Assembly (NCBI GenBank): GCA_002189035.1
Contig: CM007989.1
Span: forward strand, 6,987,501-7,051,500
From: Utricularia gibba
Lineage: Eukaryota > Streptophyta > Magnoliopsida > Lamiales > Lentibulariaceae
Direction: 5' to 3'
DNA length: 64,000 nucleotides
In this document: piece by piece, positions 35,209 through 48,288 of the stretch
Position numbering within the stretch: position 1 is the first letter of the stretch
Layout: each line of letters starts with the position of its first letter
Made by a program: the position numbers and the translations under genes
Notes under the pieces: generated by a model
The model's database searches: none
What the model was told of the DNA's origin: nothing
The model's input: only the letters and a program-made list of their open reading frames with translations

Positions 35209-36142
35209 CTAGAATGAGGATTCCCTCAACCAGATATGTATTCATCTCCTGGCCTTGTTTTCAGTCCCATCAATCGCTGAATCCAAACCAGGATTATGCT
35301 CCAAGTGTTTGTTGAATGAGATCACATGACTACTTGTTGAAATGATGAAGGTAGAATCTTTCCCAAGTGTTTGCATGATACAAGCAACCCATGAAGAACA
35401 ATTTTTTTTGGAAGGTGTACGAGCAACCGTTGGAAATTTCCGTTAGTTTATATATGACACGTGCGTAAATTCGCATTTTCTTAACATTCCTGGTTATTTT
35501 TTAAATAAATTTAATTGCTTTTTTTATTTCTACAGTTTACTTAGTAGAACATTAAAAATTATTTTATATTAAATAATATATATTAATCATATAGTATCAT
35601 AAATTCGATACTCAAATAATTTTGTTAATTTAACTTGTTGTTTAGGATTAAAAGAAAATTATTTATTCAGTAGATTTAATTAATATCATATGATAAAATA
35701 TAATTTTATCTCTTATTTTTTATTTTATTTTATTTATTACGGTAACGTGGGATATTCGCATTCATCTAAAACCGGGTTTCGCTTTTTATGGATATTCTGC
35801 GGGTGATGCTCGCGCGGGTTAGGCCCACAAGGGAGTCTTCCCAAACTACCCTTTGGAGTGTCCGCCGGTTCAGGGGTGTACATGTAACTTCACCTTGGTT
35901 CGTCATTTTCGGAAGAGTGGTAGGATGTTGCTTAAATTCACTCAGATGACGCCATGAAGGACCTCTGTTCTTCACCTTCTTCCAGAAGTCACATTGTGTC
36001 GTGTGTGTGTGTTGGTGTGCTGAGCCGCAAGACGTGCAAGGCAAGGGTGCCTCACTTTTGCTGTGTTGCAGTGGGCTGTGTCCTTGCGGAGATGCGGACG
36101 CCATGCAGATGCGGAGGGGAGTTTTGGTGATTTCTGTGAGAT
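35209..36142. other. Intergenic region upstream of the PLD zeta gene
   Basis: AT-rich at about 35400-35740, then a G/C-richer segment that includes GGCCCA at 35823 and a short GT run at 36000-36020. The minus open frame 35766-36104 lacks family features and lies in the probable PLD promoter and leader. Confidence 0.5.
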
Positions 36143-39100
36143 ATGTCGACGGAGAGGCTAATTTACTCTGCTGATCACCTTAAGTTTTCGTCATCTCATT
36201 CTATTCGGTTCGCCGCCGGTGAGGCGCCGTATCCGATTAGGATATTTGAGGAGCTGCCCACGGCTACGATCGTCGAGGTTTCGATTCCGGATGCCAGTGA
36301 CATCTCCCCCTTGCTCTTGACGTACACCATTGAACTCCACTACAAAGAGGTAGACCTTCAATCTCTATTTACTGTATTAGTTTTTCGGACTTTGGAGAGG
36401 AGACGTTATTTTAAAACTCACTTGGGGTTGTATGATTGAAAATGGGAGGGTCGTTTTTACGTTTTACTGTTTTTTGACAGCATATATGGCGGGTAATCAA
36501 AAAGGCGTCCGAGGTCATCTATTTACATCTGGCACTGAAGAAACGTTCCTTAATTGAAGAGTTACATGGGAGACAAGAGCAGGTATGTTTCCACTCTAGC
36601 CAAGCCTTCCTTTTTTCAGTCACTGAGATGGTTCCTGTAGGCAGGGGTGGTTAGTGAGTGATTGATGGTTTAAATCCTACCTGTAACCCCTATGGGAGAA
36701 TTAGAGTAGGTTTCGTACGTGATGTGCATCATGTGTTCCTTTCCGGAAAATGTGGTTGCTAATAAAATTCTTCATTTACAATGTTTTTTTCTTGTGTTGG
36801 AACCTTATTAAAGATCGGGGAATGGCTGCATAGCATTGGATTGCGAGATCATGCAACAGTGATGCATGATGAAGAGGATCTTGATGATGGATCTGCTCCA
36901 CTACACAGTGAAGATAGTGCTAAAAACAGGTGATTAGCTGTTTTCTTGCAATATGCGGCTTCAGCTAATGATGTCCTTATAATGATATTTTTCAGGGGTG
37001 TTCCATCAAGAGCAGCTTTCTCAATCATTCGTCCAGCTATTGGTGACCAGCAGACAATTATGGAAAAGGCAAGAATATCAATGCAAGGCTACCTAAACCA
37101 TTTTCTGGGGAACCTGGATGTCGTTAATTCCTCCGAGGTGCAGAGCAAAGACCGAGTTTTTCTGTTTTCCGATGCATGTTCCAAGTTGCGCGTATATTAA
37201 TTCTCGGCTTTTTTCTGATCTAAGGTTTGCAAGTTCCTGGAGGTGTCTAATATGTCATTTAAACAAGAATATGGTTCAAAGCTAAAAGAAGGTTATGTGA
37301 TGGTTAAGCATTTGCGAGAATCTTCAGAGGACAATACATGTTCAGGTGGTTGCTTTGGGTGTTGTTTTGGTTGCTGCAGGAAACGTTGGCAAAAGGTAAA
37401 TACTTTTCTGATGGACAAAGGCATATTCATCACAACTTTTTGACTTGCTTTACTTACTTAAATGATACGCACGTGTTTTAAAATCTTTATTAGGGCACTC
37501 AACTATCTGCCGCTTGCTTGTTTTTGTTCAAAGGATGAAATCCTTAATGATAGTTGGTTTATTATAATTCCCAGTATCCAACAGACTTACTTCTGTTGAA
37601 TTTGCTGGATTGTTGATAATATGAACTCTTGAATTCAGGTTTGGCTTGTTCTGAAACCAGGTTTCTTGGCTTTCGTTAAACATCATTTTGACACGAGACT
37701 GCTGGATATAGTTGTGTTTGATATCCTGCCAGCTTCAAATTCAATAGACGATAATAATGCGTTTTTGGCCAAAGAGCTAAAATGGCATAACCCTCTGCGG
37801 AATATGTTTCAGGTACTTTGTCTACTTTGATTGGTAAAACATCAGATATGGAACATATAAAACTTCCATTTCAACATAATTTTCTGTTTTTCTTAATGTA
37901 AAAATATAATCGGCACTCATCTTTGCATAATGAAACTGATTGTGATTTAGAGTAGATACAATTTCTGGCTAATAATATTTGGGAAATACTTCCTTAAGCG
38001 AGAACGCTTCAACTGTTTTGCTTAAATGAAGAACACTTTAAATATTTGATGCATATGTTTTTTTTTTCTTGTGCTTATCTGTTGAATATCTTATCATGTT
38101 GTCGCATTTATGCTCTAAGCATAAACGTTGGGTGTGCACTATGTTTTCCTTTGGAAAGGGAATGTCTTTAAGTCAAGCTTTTAATACTGCATTTTAGGTT
38201 TATTGTGGGAATCGAAGCATAAATGTGAGAACTTCAAGCCAAGCTCAAGTTGAAAGCTGGGTTGCTGCTATCAATGCAGTCGGAATAAAAGGTTCAGAAG
38301 GCTGGTGCTTTACTCACCGTTTTAATTCATTTGCCCCTATTAGAGGGCTACCTGAAGATGGCAGTCGAGCTCAGTGGTTTGTAGATGGTAATGCAGCATT
38401 TGAAGCAATTGCTACAGCAATAGAAAGTGCAAAAACAGAGGTTAAACTTCATAGAGTTTAGTGTAGATCGCTCAAATTGTTTTTTATTAGGGTTTGGTTA
38501 TTAAAATGCAGCTTTACAACTGTTGACAGATATTCATGACTGGCTGGTGGATTTGCCCTGAACTGTATCTAAGAAGGCCATTTTCTAATGAAAGTTCTTC
38601 TCGACTTGATGCTTTACTTGAGGCCAAAGCTAAGCAAGGGGTTCAGGTAAGGCCATTTTGAAACTCAGTCTTTAAGGATTTCCTGTGTTGTAACAATGGT
38701 ATATCACTTTCATGTCATTTTTTGCTTTAAAGTGATTGGTGAGCTTAAAATTATCATTTTTCAGATATTCATCCTTCTATACAAGGAAGTTTCCATTGCT
38801 TTGAAGATCAATAGCTTACACAGCAAAAGGAAGCTGCTTAGCATTCACGAAAACGTTAAAGTTCTCCGCTATCCTGATCATTTGTCCACTGGAGTGTACC
38901 TATGGTACGCTTTTTATTGGTGATAGAATTATTTTCACATTTAAATTTCATATAAATAATGTACAACTGGTTCATGTAGGTCTCACCATGAAAAACTTGT
39001 TATTGTTGACCACAAGATTAGCTTTATTGGTGGACTAGATTTGTGCTTTGGGCGCTATGACACTGGTGAGCACAAAATCGGGGATTACCCTCCTTGTTTA

Positions 39101-41710
39101 TGGCCAGGAAAGGACTATTATAACCCAAGGTATGGCAAATACTAAACACTTTTGAAGCCTCTAAACCGCTCAGATTAACTGCGAATCTTTCATCTTTAAT
39201 ATATTGGAGTCATCTGCTAGCTCTCATAGTTTACTGGACAATATAAAATTATTGTAAAACGGATCTTGTATTTTTTAAAGGCAAACTGAACTATTAAACG
39301 TGTCTTTCAGAGAATCAGAGCCAAATTCATGGGATGATGCTGAGAAAGATGAGCTGAACAGGCAGAAGTATCCTCGGATGCCATGGCACGATGTTCATTG
39401 TGCCGTTTGGGGCCCCCTTGCAGGGATATTGCTAGACATTTTGTTCAACGTTGGAACCATGCGAAGGTTCGTTTTCATCATTCATCAAATGTTGGAAGTA
39501 CTTTTCTATCGGTGATATCTCTCCTTCAATCTTTATAGCGAAGCAAAGCACCAAATGAACAAAAGATACCACTACTCATGCCTCACCATCACATGGTTTT
39601 ACCTCATTATTTGGGACGGAGTCAGGCTATTGTTGTTGAAACGAATACCACTGGAGACAACTCAAATGACGAAAACGACACTTTTTGTCCTGAAACGCCT
39701 ATTGAAGACATTCCACTTCTCCTTCCATATGATGCCAACGGTTTAGAAAATTCTGCTTCTGAAAGCAAATCAGAAAGCTTTTCTTCGGCTGAATTTGATC
39801 CTACAGATTTGGGTGAGGATTTCACTTTTCGTCAGCAAAATTTTTTGTTTCCAAAACCTTCTAATATTTGAAAATTATTTGAAGAAATGTCTGAGTTCGA
39901 TTTTCAAGTGGAAGATTTCATTTGGCCAACGGAGCAAGCCTTCCCTGCTTTTCCATCACAGACTGGCCATAGTCACTTATGCCGCTGTCAGGTTGTCAGA
40001 AGTGTGAGCCAGTGGTCTTCTGGCACGAGCCAAACCGAAGACAGCATTCATAAAGCTTACTGCACTCTTATTGAAGAAGCTGAATTTTTCATATACATCG
40101 AGGTAAGATTTAATATCTGATCTATGTTAATCAGTTAAGATTTTCCTGAATAACCTTAAGTGAACATTATCTTAAACAACATCGTCTTCCAGAATCAATT
40201 TTTCATATCAGGCCTCTCTGAAGATACTGTTATACAAAATCGTGTGCTTGAATCTCTGTATAAGCGCATAATGCGAGCACATACAGAAAAGAAGTGTTTC
40301 AGAGTCATCATAGTCATCCCTCTACTACCTGGATTTCAGGTAGCAGCTTCTGCTTAATTACCAATTAGATCCTTATCTGTTTTTGTTGATTACATAGCCT
40401 CTATATTACAGGGTGGTGTTGATGACACCGGTGCAGCTACTGTTAGGGCCATAATGCATTGGCAATATCGTACCATATGCAGGGGAGAAAGTTCGATATT
40501 GCAAAAGCTTTTCTCCAAGCTGGGCCGTTTAGCAAATGATTTCATAGCTTTTTTTAGTTTGAGGACACATGGTAGACTTTTTGAGGATGGCCCTGTGGTC
40601 ACCAGTCAGGTTGGTCCTCTTCACTTTGGTTTAGACCACCTTGGCCTTGGTTTATATTGTTTTACGATTCTCTATGATGTTTTTTTAAATGAACCATTTA
40701 TTTCCATGCTGAAGGTTTATGTACATAGCAAAATCATGATAGTAGATGATCGTTGCGCTTTGATCGGATCATCCAACATAAATGATCGCAGTTTGCTAGG
40801 ATCTAGAGACTCAGAGGTTAGCACAGTATTAGACTGTCAAGAACCAGAATGTCGTTCGTTCCTTCCATTGAACCAAAATTTCGGCCTCTCATTCTCAGAC
40901 TCATGCTTTATATAACTTAAACAGATTGCTATCCTGATTGAAGACAAAGAATACACTGATTCATCCATGGCCGGGAATCCATGGAAAGCAGGAAAATTTG
41001 CGTACAGTCTAAGGCTTTCATTGTGGGCAGAGCACCTGGGTTTACATCCTGAAGAGGTGTTTACTAAATCGTGAACTTGTATAAAGATACAGAACTAAAT
41101 CATTAAAGCTCCTTCTTGTTCTCATGTGTTCAACCATAAATTGTCAGGTTTATCGGATAAAGGATCCAATAGCCGATACAACATACAGGGAGTTGCTCTT
41201 GAACACTGCTGAGGTACATGAAGTTTCATCTCAATATAGTGGGCATCAATGGGAAACTGTTCCTTAGCCTTTACAACTGTTTTTTTTTTTAATTTCTGAT
41301 TTTCTCACTATGCAGATGAATACAAAAGTTTACCAAGAAGTCTTCTCTTGTATCCCAACGACAACATCAACTCCAGGTTCTTAATTTCTACATGCAGCCT
41401 TGTCAGTCATGACATTTGCTGTTCCTCGTCGTCATTTCTAAATTTTCTATGTTCTCAGATTGGCTCTCAGACAAAGCATGAACCACTGGAAACAGAAGCT
41501 TCAGCACACAACCATCGACTTGGGAGTATCACCTGAAAAACTTGAGATCAAAGAAGACGGGCTCCTCCTATTCCTTGATCCATGAATAGACTAAAATCTG
41601 TAAGAGGGCATCTTGTTTCCTTTCCATTAAGGTTCATGAGTGAAGAGGATAATCTCACACCTGCTTTCATGGAGGGGGAGTTTTATACATCTCCTCAGGT
41701 ATTCCACTGA
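36143..41710 (+). CDS. PLDZ: Phospholipase D zeta (PX-PH-PLD type)
   Basis: Hydrolyses phosphatidylcholine to phosphatidic acid; plant PLD zetas act in membrane traffic, root-hair growth and phosphate starvation. About 20 exons from 36143. The PX-like N-terminal region ([39 protein letters not shown]) and PH region ([30 protein letters not shown]) precede two HKD catalytic motifs: [19 protein letters not shown] and [34 protein letters not shown] and [11 protein letters not shown] are further family blocks. The C-terminus FYTSPQVFH* ends at 41710. Three single-base gaps break the frame: C-run at 39409-39419, TATCCC near 41350-41355, and CCATGA at 41580-41585, where the open frame as written stops. 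A 72-nt intron-like piece (39813-39884) is treated as an intron. 3' end is convergent with the exonuclease gene. Confidence 0.92.
39813..39884 (+). other. 72-nt intron (or retained segment) with in-frame TGA in PLD zeta
   Basis: Bounded by G|GTGAGG and TTGAAG|AA, AT-rich, with a branch-like TTCTAAT at 39858-39864. It is 24 codons long, so the frame is the same with or without it, but retention adds a TGA stop at 39869-39871. Confidence 0.6.
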
Positions 41711-42094
41711 TAGCTGCTTAGCGTGCATTTGTTATAGCATAGAATGCATTTGACAAATGTGTACATACTCAAAAAAATGCCCCATATTCATTCTATTGTT
41801 TCTCAAATCTTTGTAGAATATTACTCCATTTGAAATGTGAAGATGCATAGTTTGTTACAGAGCACTTTCTCTGAAAAAAAAACTGAGAATTTCCATATCT
41901 CCTCTGTAACATAAATTACTGCTTTGAAACCTATACTAAAATAGCAGCATGTAAACATCACACAGAAACTGGAGTCAAGTGTGAAAAGTGTTGCAGTTTT
42001 TTTCCTAACCATCAGAACTTAGCAAGGGCAAGAAGAACCTCCTCTCTTCAGAAGAATAGGCTCCCAAGTCCCATGGGAGCTGAACATTCTCTTA
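41711..42094. other. Convergent 3' spacer
   Basis: Lies between the 3' ends of PLD zeta (+) and the exonuclease gene (-). It must hold both polyadenylation regions; the UTRs may overlap. No gene seen. Confidence 0.5.
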
Positions 42095-44930
42095 CTACGA
42101 AGCTTTGCTCTCTTGCTTTGCAGGTCTGGCACTGTCCACATGAGCTAACTGTACAATTAACCACTGGTCTGAGTTCTTTTAGAGAGATGCAGGAAAAGAT
42201 AAGGAGCAGAGAGAAGATGTAGCATACAATGTGTGACTTCCACTCGGGTTTGCTATGCATATCTGAGGACTCACCCTCCGGAGATTGGCTGCCGGCACGC
42301 CGGAAAATGTGCAACAGAACGGCGGCATCGAGGGCTGCATATTCAAGCTGCTTGCACATTTGAACTAATGAGGTAATGCATAGAACAGAACTCGCATTTT
42401 TTGAACCAGCACCAGAGAGGATATAAACAAACTGCAGAATCATTACACCAACCTGATGCTTGCTTAGAGGCCTTTGCTCCCAGTTGCTGTTTCTTCTGGT
42501 TTTGTTCAAGCTTGTTCCCAGAATTTTCTGGATCCAATTAAAAAAAACATCCAGCAAAAGAGTTGCCCAGAGTGAACAAGATATATAACTAAATCCAACA
42601 TGGAAGATTAAGAATTTAGAAGTGACTGTATATCTGCTAAAAGTTCTGATCTTATAAAAAGAATTTACCAGTGCGAGTCCAGAGAGGCCTCCTTTATGTT
42701 CCTTGAACACATTTTGAATGTCAAGAAGCATTTCAAAATGCTTAAAACAATTCATCCCTTGATACGAACTGGCAAGCATCTTCACATCACACTGAAAATT
42801 GTAGCCTGCAGGTTGCATCAGCCAGAACTCATAATCGGTACCATATTTCAGTAGGAAAGCTAAGCATCATTGATCTTGCTCAACTAGACATTATGAGATT
42901 CCAAGCTATACATTTCATACCAAGTTTTAGTATATTTGATGACTGCATTACTCCAGAAAGGCATTCATCTAGAACTGTGGGGGCGTCCGCATAGAGAGTG
43001 ATGAGATCAAGTATGTAAACCACCTTCTCAGATGCAATTTGCATAATTGAAACCTGCAGCAAATGTAGTAATATTTCCATACAAGGAGGCTCCAACCAAA
43101 TATATCTGCTTTATGACAAAGAACAGATAACATGGTTCATACACAATTCATATGGTAAAAAATGACCTTACTAGGGGGGCTACCCTTCTCATATGTTGGC
43201 TTCCATTCACAGTCAACACCAATAACCTTGCATTCCTTCAAGTAACATGTTGCAACACGAAGTGTATCAACTTCATCAACCCATACAACATCCTCAACAG
43301 ACAATTCATTAAGGTCTAGGAAACGGTGATCCAAGGGAACTGTTTCTGTCTCTGAAATATAATTAAATCTGAAGTTACCCGGACGCAGCATATAGAGATT
43401 CTATGTAATAGAATGCTAGTTTTACCCATTGAAGAATAAAGGAAATCAGTTGGCATTCACATATGCTCACTCATAAACAACTAGAAACATCATAAGCTAT
43501 TTTGGTAGGATATACCCTTAAAATTCAAGAAACCTTTGAGGGAGTATCGATGTGAAAGCTCTTCAACCTTCTCAGAGTAGCCAGCTTCCATTGCTAAATA
43601 AACCTTATGTGTACCATTAAAAGGAAAAAAAATGTTAGGCTATTCCCTCAAGCACAAGTAAGAATAAACATGATGAAAGCAACTAGCTTTATGTTGGAGA
43701 AAAATGTTGCATATCAAACTTCACCAGATTAGAAGATGAATGAAAACTGGGAAGGGCTTAGTCAACATGGATAACAATAATTTGTCAAAAGCGAACTATA
43801 TCCAGCACTTAAGGCATGATATTACTGCCATACGCCACATAACTTGTTGAAATACTAACAAGATAGTGAAGGAGCTGTTCATTGCCTTCCGCCTTAGCCT
43901 CTGCTATCTCCCAAACACCTTTTTCCGCTAGTTTCTTCAGTGACCTGTAATCATGCACATAAGGTTGTTTGACCTTATTCGAACACAGAGATGCCATGAA
44001 AAGATTCTAAAAGGATAAATTTGAGCAGAAAAAGGAATCCACATGCCTTTCTTTGTATTGAATATAGAGTTCTGGAAATTCTTCGCGTAACTTATTTCTC
44101 CTTATAACATCATATGCAAGAAGAACGAGTTTTTGATCAAGAATTTCTTGCACAAGAAAACACAAGGCAGGCTTGCCTAGATACGCTGCCCACTTCTCTG
44201 CAGCATTAAACTGCCTGTCTTCCATCATTTTTTGAAGCAAAGGCGTTGCTGACTGATGAATCGAGAAGTGTATTAGGAAATCTACAGCTCTCGTGTACGA
44301 TTGTAGTCCAATCAACCTCAAAACGTACTTCTCAACAACTTCTTTTGAAGTTTCAGCTTTCATGCTGCTCATGCTGCGTGAAACCGTCCTCACATTGTCA
44401 ATATCGCATAATTGGACATCAAAAACTTGTGCAACTTTTATTGTAATAGCGTCATTGTGAGCTACACTGCCATCAAAGATATCCAAAAGTAGAAGAGCTG
44501 CACAAACTTTCGCATTTGATTTGTCTTCATCATGCCATCTTGCTTTAGGAAGACGACAAAGAGCTGATAAAACCAAATGGTTGAATCCATCATAATACGT
44601 CTCAAGAATGTGCATCATGTAGAGGCAGCGAGCAATCAAAGTGGCTGGCCCAGCTTGTGGATTATGAAGCAATGCCAGGTAAATCTGCTGCTGTAGTGTC
44701 TTGAACTTTATAGATGCTTTACATGTCCCTGTGGAAAGGATAAAAACCTCCATCATTACTGAGACTGATCAATAGGCACAACAGGAAGAAAGCACTTTAC
44801 AAGGCTTACCATAACCATAGCATTCCTTGAGAAGAAAAACGAAAACCAATGGAGAAACATGTGAAAGATCACAAAATGCATGCTTTGACAATGTGTTCTG
44901 TTTACATCTCCGAGCTTCATTCCATTCCAT
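42095..44930 (-). CDS. MUT7-like 3'-5' exonuclease domain protein
   Basis: DEDD-family (RNase D-like) exonuclease resembling animal EXD3/Mut-7 and Arabidopsis At1g56310. Ten exons on the minus strand: 44810-44930, 44047-44728, 43860-43944, 43534-43603, 43167-43351, 42921-43053, 42669-42805, 42453-42527, 42228-42347, 42095-42148; phases close to 553 residues. The N-terminal half is an alpha-helical region (CKASIKFKTLQQQIYLALLH, EKWAAYLGKPALCFLVQEIL). The exonuclease domain begins VIGVDCEWKPTY (D-x-E), continues VSIMQIASEKVVYILDLITL, GYNFQCDVKML (third Asp) and ends LEYAALDAAVLLHIFR (Y-x-x-x-D, last Asp). All four acidic residues are present, so it should be catalytic. Exon 2 uses a GC donor. 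The final short exon, rather than read-through to 42048, matches the family's C-terminus. Confidence 0.9.
43945..44046 (-). other. GC-AG intron in the exonuclease gene
   Basis: Family alignment (YKER|SLKKLAEKG) and phase need exon 2 to end at AAAG|GCATGT on the minus strand, with the acceptor TTACAG|G. The nearest GT (two codons later) breaks the frame. Confidence 0.7.
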
Positions 44931-46617
44931 ATCTACATAAAAAAAAAAAAAAGCAAGAACCTGCAAGAAAAGCACAGTGCTCATTTTTTGAAAGCAATAC
45001 GGAAGACACAGCAGAGGCGTCAATTCTCAGGAAGAGGAGGAATTCCAAAGAGTTGATGACAGCATTGAGACCCCACTTCATTCACCGGCAACGACAAGTA
45101 TGCTATTCTTGACATATAGAGCCGCTTGAAGCTAAAACATAAACAACAAACTTAAACCTGGGTTTAATTCTATTGAGAACCATCACCAAAAAAAACAAAA
45201 AAAAAAACAAAAAACAAAAGAAACTTCGGTAGTGATGCTGAAATCCGACAAAGGCCTCCCTCCTTTCTTTATTAAAAAGTGCTTAGGTAACGATAAGACC
45301 ATGGTCTTATCATCTCCAGTGTCCAGATCACTGTGAGAACTTTACCAGCTCATTCAGCATTTTTGAATAAAAAATCCAAAACATCCCTACCCAGCACCAA
45401 CAAAAATCCAATTTTTATCCTCCCCCAAAAGCAACTACGCCAGACAAACGCTTAAAGAGCATGATCAATCACCGAGAATCAATACCCAGAACGAAACTTG
45501 AAACGATTTGACTGGGAAAAGAAGAAAGTCCCACCTTTTTTTCACCTCTCCTCCAGTAATCCAAATTCCAACTACCAATCGCAAGCGGTCACCGTTGACT
45601 CGAGAAGTGCAGAGCTCCTTCCCCCAGGAATCCAAAGTACTCTTTTGACCAGCATTGTCATTTTTGTACTTACGAATGACATCGCTGCACGTGTATCCTA
45701 TACATAAAAAGCAAAGGGCATCTATCAATCATTAAGTGCCAAAAGTCAAAACCTCATCATAAAAACATTTGTGGGGCGTAACGTAGGTCAAGCTAATCGA
45801 TGCTTAAAAATGGTCATCAGCCATGGAATGGAATGATGGGAGTTGAAGATGATCCATTTTTATAACAGCAGTAAGCACTAGTGGAAGATGATACTAATTT
45901 TCTGAAAAAACTGATAATAGTATGTATCAGTGTGAGAAGCTTTGTAGGACAGATATGAGAAGTGGATGTAGTGAGACTTTGATAATATGTATTCCTCTTT
46001 GAGGGAAGAATCAAAAGATTACTAAGTTATGCACAAATACACTTACTTCTAGGGATTAGCCGTTGCTCAGTTGGAGATACAACAGCATTGACATCAGCAT
46101 ATTGAGCCATTTTCCTGAAGTGGATGAGTTGATGGATCCGTGTTGGTGGCCCATTTCCTAACCTTGCTGTCAAGTATAATCAGCCCGAGTTGCTGACAGA
46201 CCTTCTTCTTCTTCCTCCTGTTATCTCTCGACGCACTCTTATTTTCCTGGTCTGGGTCTTCCACATTTCTCATAGTTTGCTGCTGTTTTGTCTCATGTTC
46301 GTCCTCACTCGCCATCAAAAACAGCCATCTGGATGATGAAAAATAGTGCTGAAGCAGTCATCTCAGCCAGCATTCTGTCAGAATCGCTTCAGAGTTTCGA
46401 ACCATGATGATTCGACTAATTTTGCAATAACGTAATAGGAAGATCATACTTCGGGGCTTTTTCTGCAAAGCTTCCTCACTTTTTCAGCGAAACTTCTAAG
46501 ACGCGTCGGTGCTGTTTCGGGGAAGCTTCTTCTATCTCTTTATTTAAGCAGATTTTGTTGGCCGACCTAATCATTCAGTCATTGATAACCATCGTCGTGT
46601 TCCAACCGTCTATGACC
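44931..46617. other. Leader/upstream region of the exonuclease gene and spacer to CBP60
   Basis: Contains short minus-strand open frames (46094-46318 and 45465-45728) without recognisable domains. On the minus strand a small ATG frame at about 46046-46108 (MAQYADVNAVVSPTEQ...) ends at a GTAAGT donor, so it could belong to non-coding leader exons or an unknown small gene. A/T runs occur at 44940-44952 and 45180-45225. I cannot support a gene here. Confidence 0.4.
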
Positions 46618-48288
46618 ATGAAAAGACCTCCCGTCGACGATCTCTTCCGGTCCAAGTCGGACAAGCACGTGAGGAAGTCGGTTTCTGACTCATCGGACTG
46701 CATTAGTTCTTAGTGTAGTGTAGTGTGTTCATCTGTTGCTTTCTCATTTGTTCTTGTTTTTGCCAGTGCATGTCAATGGGTGAACTTTAATAGGGCTTTG
46801 GATTCGCAAGAATTCTGGGGCTGTTTTGAAGACCCTATCAGGATGATAGTATGATGCTTTTCCTCGTTTTCCCAACTTTTCCTCTTCAGGCAACAAAGCT
46901 TTCTTGTCCACTGCTATGCATCTAGTTCCTTGTTGGGTTCCTTTTTCGTAAATTTGGTGTGGTTTTACTTCGGCTTTTCGAAAACCACAAGCAGCAGATG
47001 ATTCAGTTTCTTCCCTTGTCTGGTACCAGGTTCGGGATGAACTTAACAAAATATTGCCATCAACTATGAGGTAAAATCCCATTGGATTTTCCAAATTTCC
47101 TTCATCCTAAACTTTATTGTCGGAATCTTTCACGTAGATCTTTCCTTGGGCAAATCGAGTCATCTGATTCAAAGAGTTATTACCTTAAGTTTGAGAACAG
47201 ATTGCCCAACTCCATCTTCACTGATACACAAGTTGTATCAGAAGACAATTCTCCATTGCAGATTTCGTTGTATGATTCCAGTTCAGATGAGATTGTGACC
47301 ACCGGTCCTCTATCCTCAATCCAAGTGAGCATCGCCCCATTCGAAGGCGATTTCGACCCCGCCGGGAAGGATTTCAACAAAAGTGTTTTGAACAGTCGAT
47401 CGGAGAAGAGGCCTCTTTTAGTTGGACATTCTACAGTCACTTTGCATCAAGGGATTGGTATATGCAACATCACTTTCACAGACAACTCGAGATGGTGTCG
47501 CAGCAAGCAGTTCCGTCTCGGAGCGAAACCGGCGTCTTCCTGCAGCGCGGTCGGAATCCGTGAAGCATTCAGCAATCCCATCAGAGTTAAAGAGAGAAGA
47601 GGAGAAGGTAATTTCTACATTGCCCTGCGCCTCCGTTTCACTTGAGAAAAGTCTTGTTTCTACAGGGGACCAGAAAAGCTTTCCTCCATTTATGCATTCC
47701 GAAGTGTGGCGCCTGAAGCACATAGCTAAGAACGGCCAGCCCCATAAAACCCTAGAAGGCCATAACATTCGTAACGTTGGTGATCTCTTGAAGATGAACG
47801 CCCAAGACTCCCATGGCCTGCGCAAGGTAACCGCGATGATGCCCACTTCATTTTCAAGTTTCAACTCATCGTTGAAGTTGAATCAGTCACAGATACTCCC
47901 TCGCTGCTCCAACTCGAAATGGGAAGCGATCATTGAGCACGCCCTGACTTGCCCCTCCGATGGCGTGAGATACCTGTACCAGATCCCACCAGGCCCGGCG
48001 CTGTTCTTCGACTCCGTGTTCCGATTCATCGGTGTGAACTTTGAGGGGCTTTGTGACCAGAAGGTTGCCGCCACGCCCTTCCCTTCAACTTCCATCCTAC
48101 CCTTTGCGTCGTTCCAAAGATGAATCAAAATTCGAAGCTTGATTTCACGTTTGCAGGAATCGGTGGAACGCTTGAAGCTGCAGGCTTATAAGAACATAGA
48201 ACAGTGGTTGGACCTTCAAGACATGGCTGGTTTCGGAGTTGGAGTTCCCGGCGATCTCCTTCCCGGCGTTGGACAGATGATGACTTAA
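46618..48288 (+). CDS. CBP60: CBP60-family (calmodulin-binding protein 60) transcription factor, short form
   Basis: CBP60/SARD1 proteins are plant DNA-binding regulators, several of them of salicylic-acid immunity. Exons: 46618-46668 (uncertain), 47030-47070, 47138-47607, 47666-47826, 47893-48063, 48157-48288, about 341 residues. VRDELNKILPSTMR precedes the conserved DNA-binding region: YYLKFENRLPNSIFT, ISLYDSSSDEIVTTGPLSS, KRPLLVGHSTVTLHQGIG, FTDNSRWCRSKQFRLGAK; then EVWRLKHIAKNG and KWEAIIEHALTCPS. It stops after GVPGDLLPGVGQMMT, well before the 450-650 residues usual in the family, so the C-terminal region (site of the calmodulin-binding helix in most members) is missing. The N-terminus is also short: an exon for the usual LEPLxRRVV helix was not found, so exon 1 may be wrong. 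Confidence 0.8.

Noticed and set aside
39887..40120. A new PLD gene starting at the ATG at 39887
   Set aside because: Same frame as the upstream PLD zeta exon and continuous with it once the 72-nt intron-like segment is removed.
42048..42227. Read-through C-terminus of the exonuclease (ending at 42048)
   Set aside because: An intron with GTATGC...GTACAG gives a tail (AHVDSARPAKQESKAS) that fits the family; the read-through segment is intron-like.
45465..46318. Minus frames upstream of the exonuclease gene as a new gene
   Set aside because: No domain and no in-phase join that gives a convincing protein; listed as an unresolved region instead.
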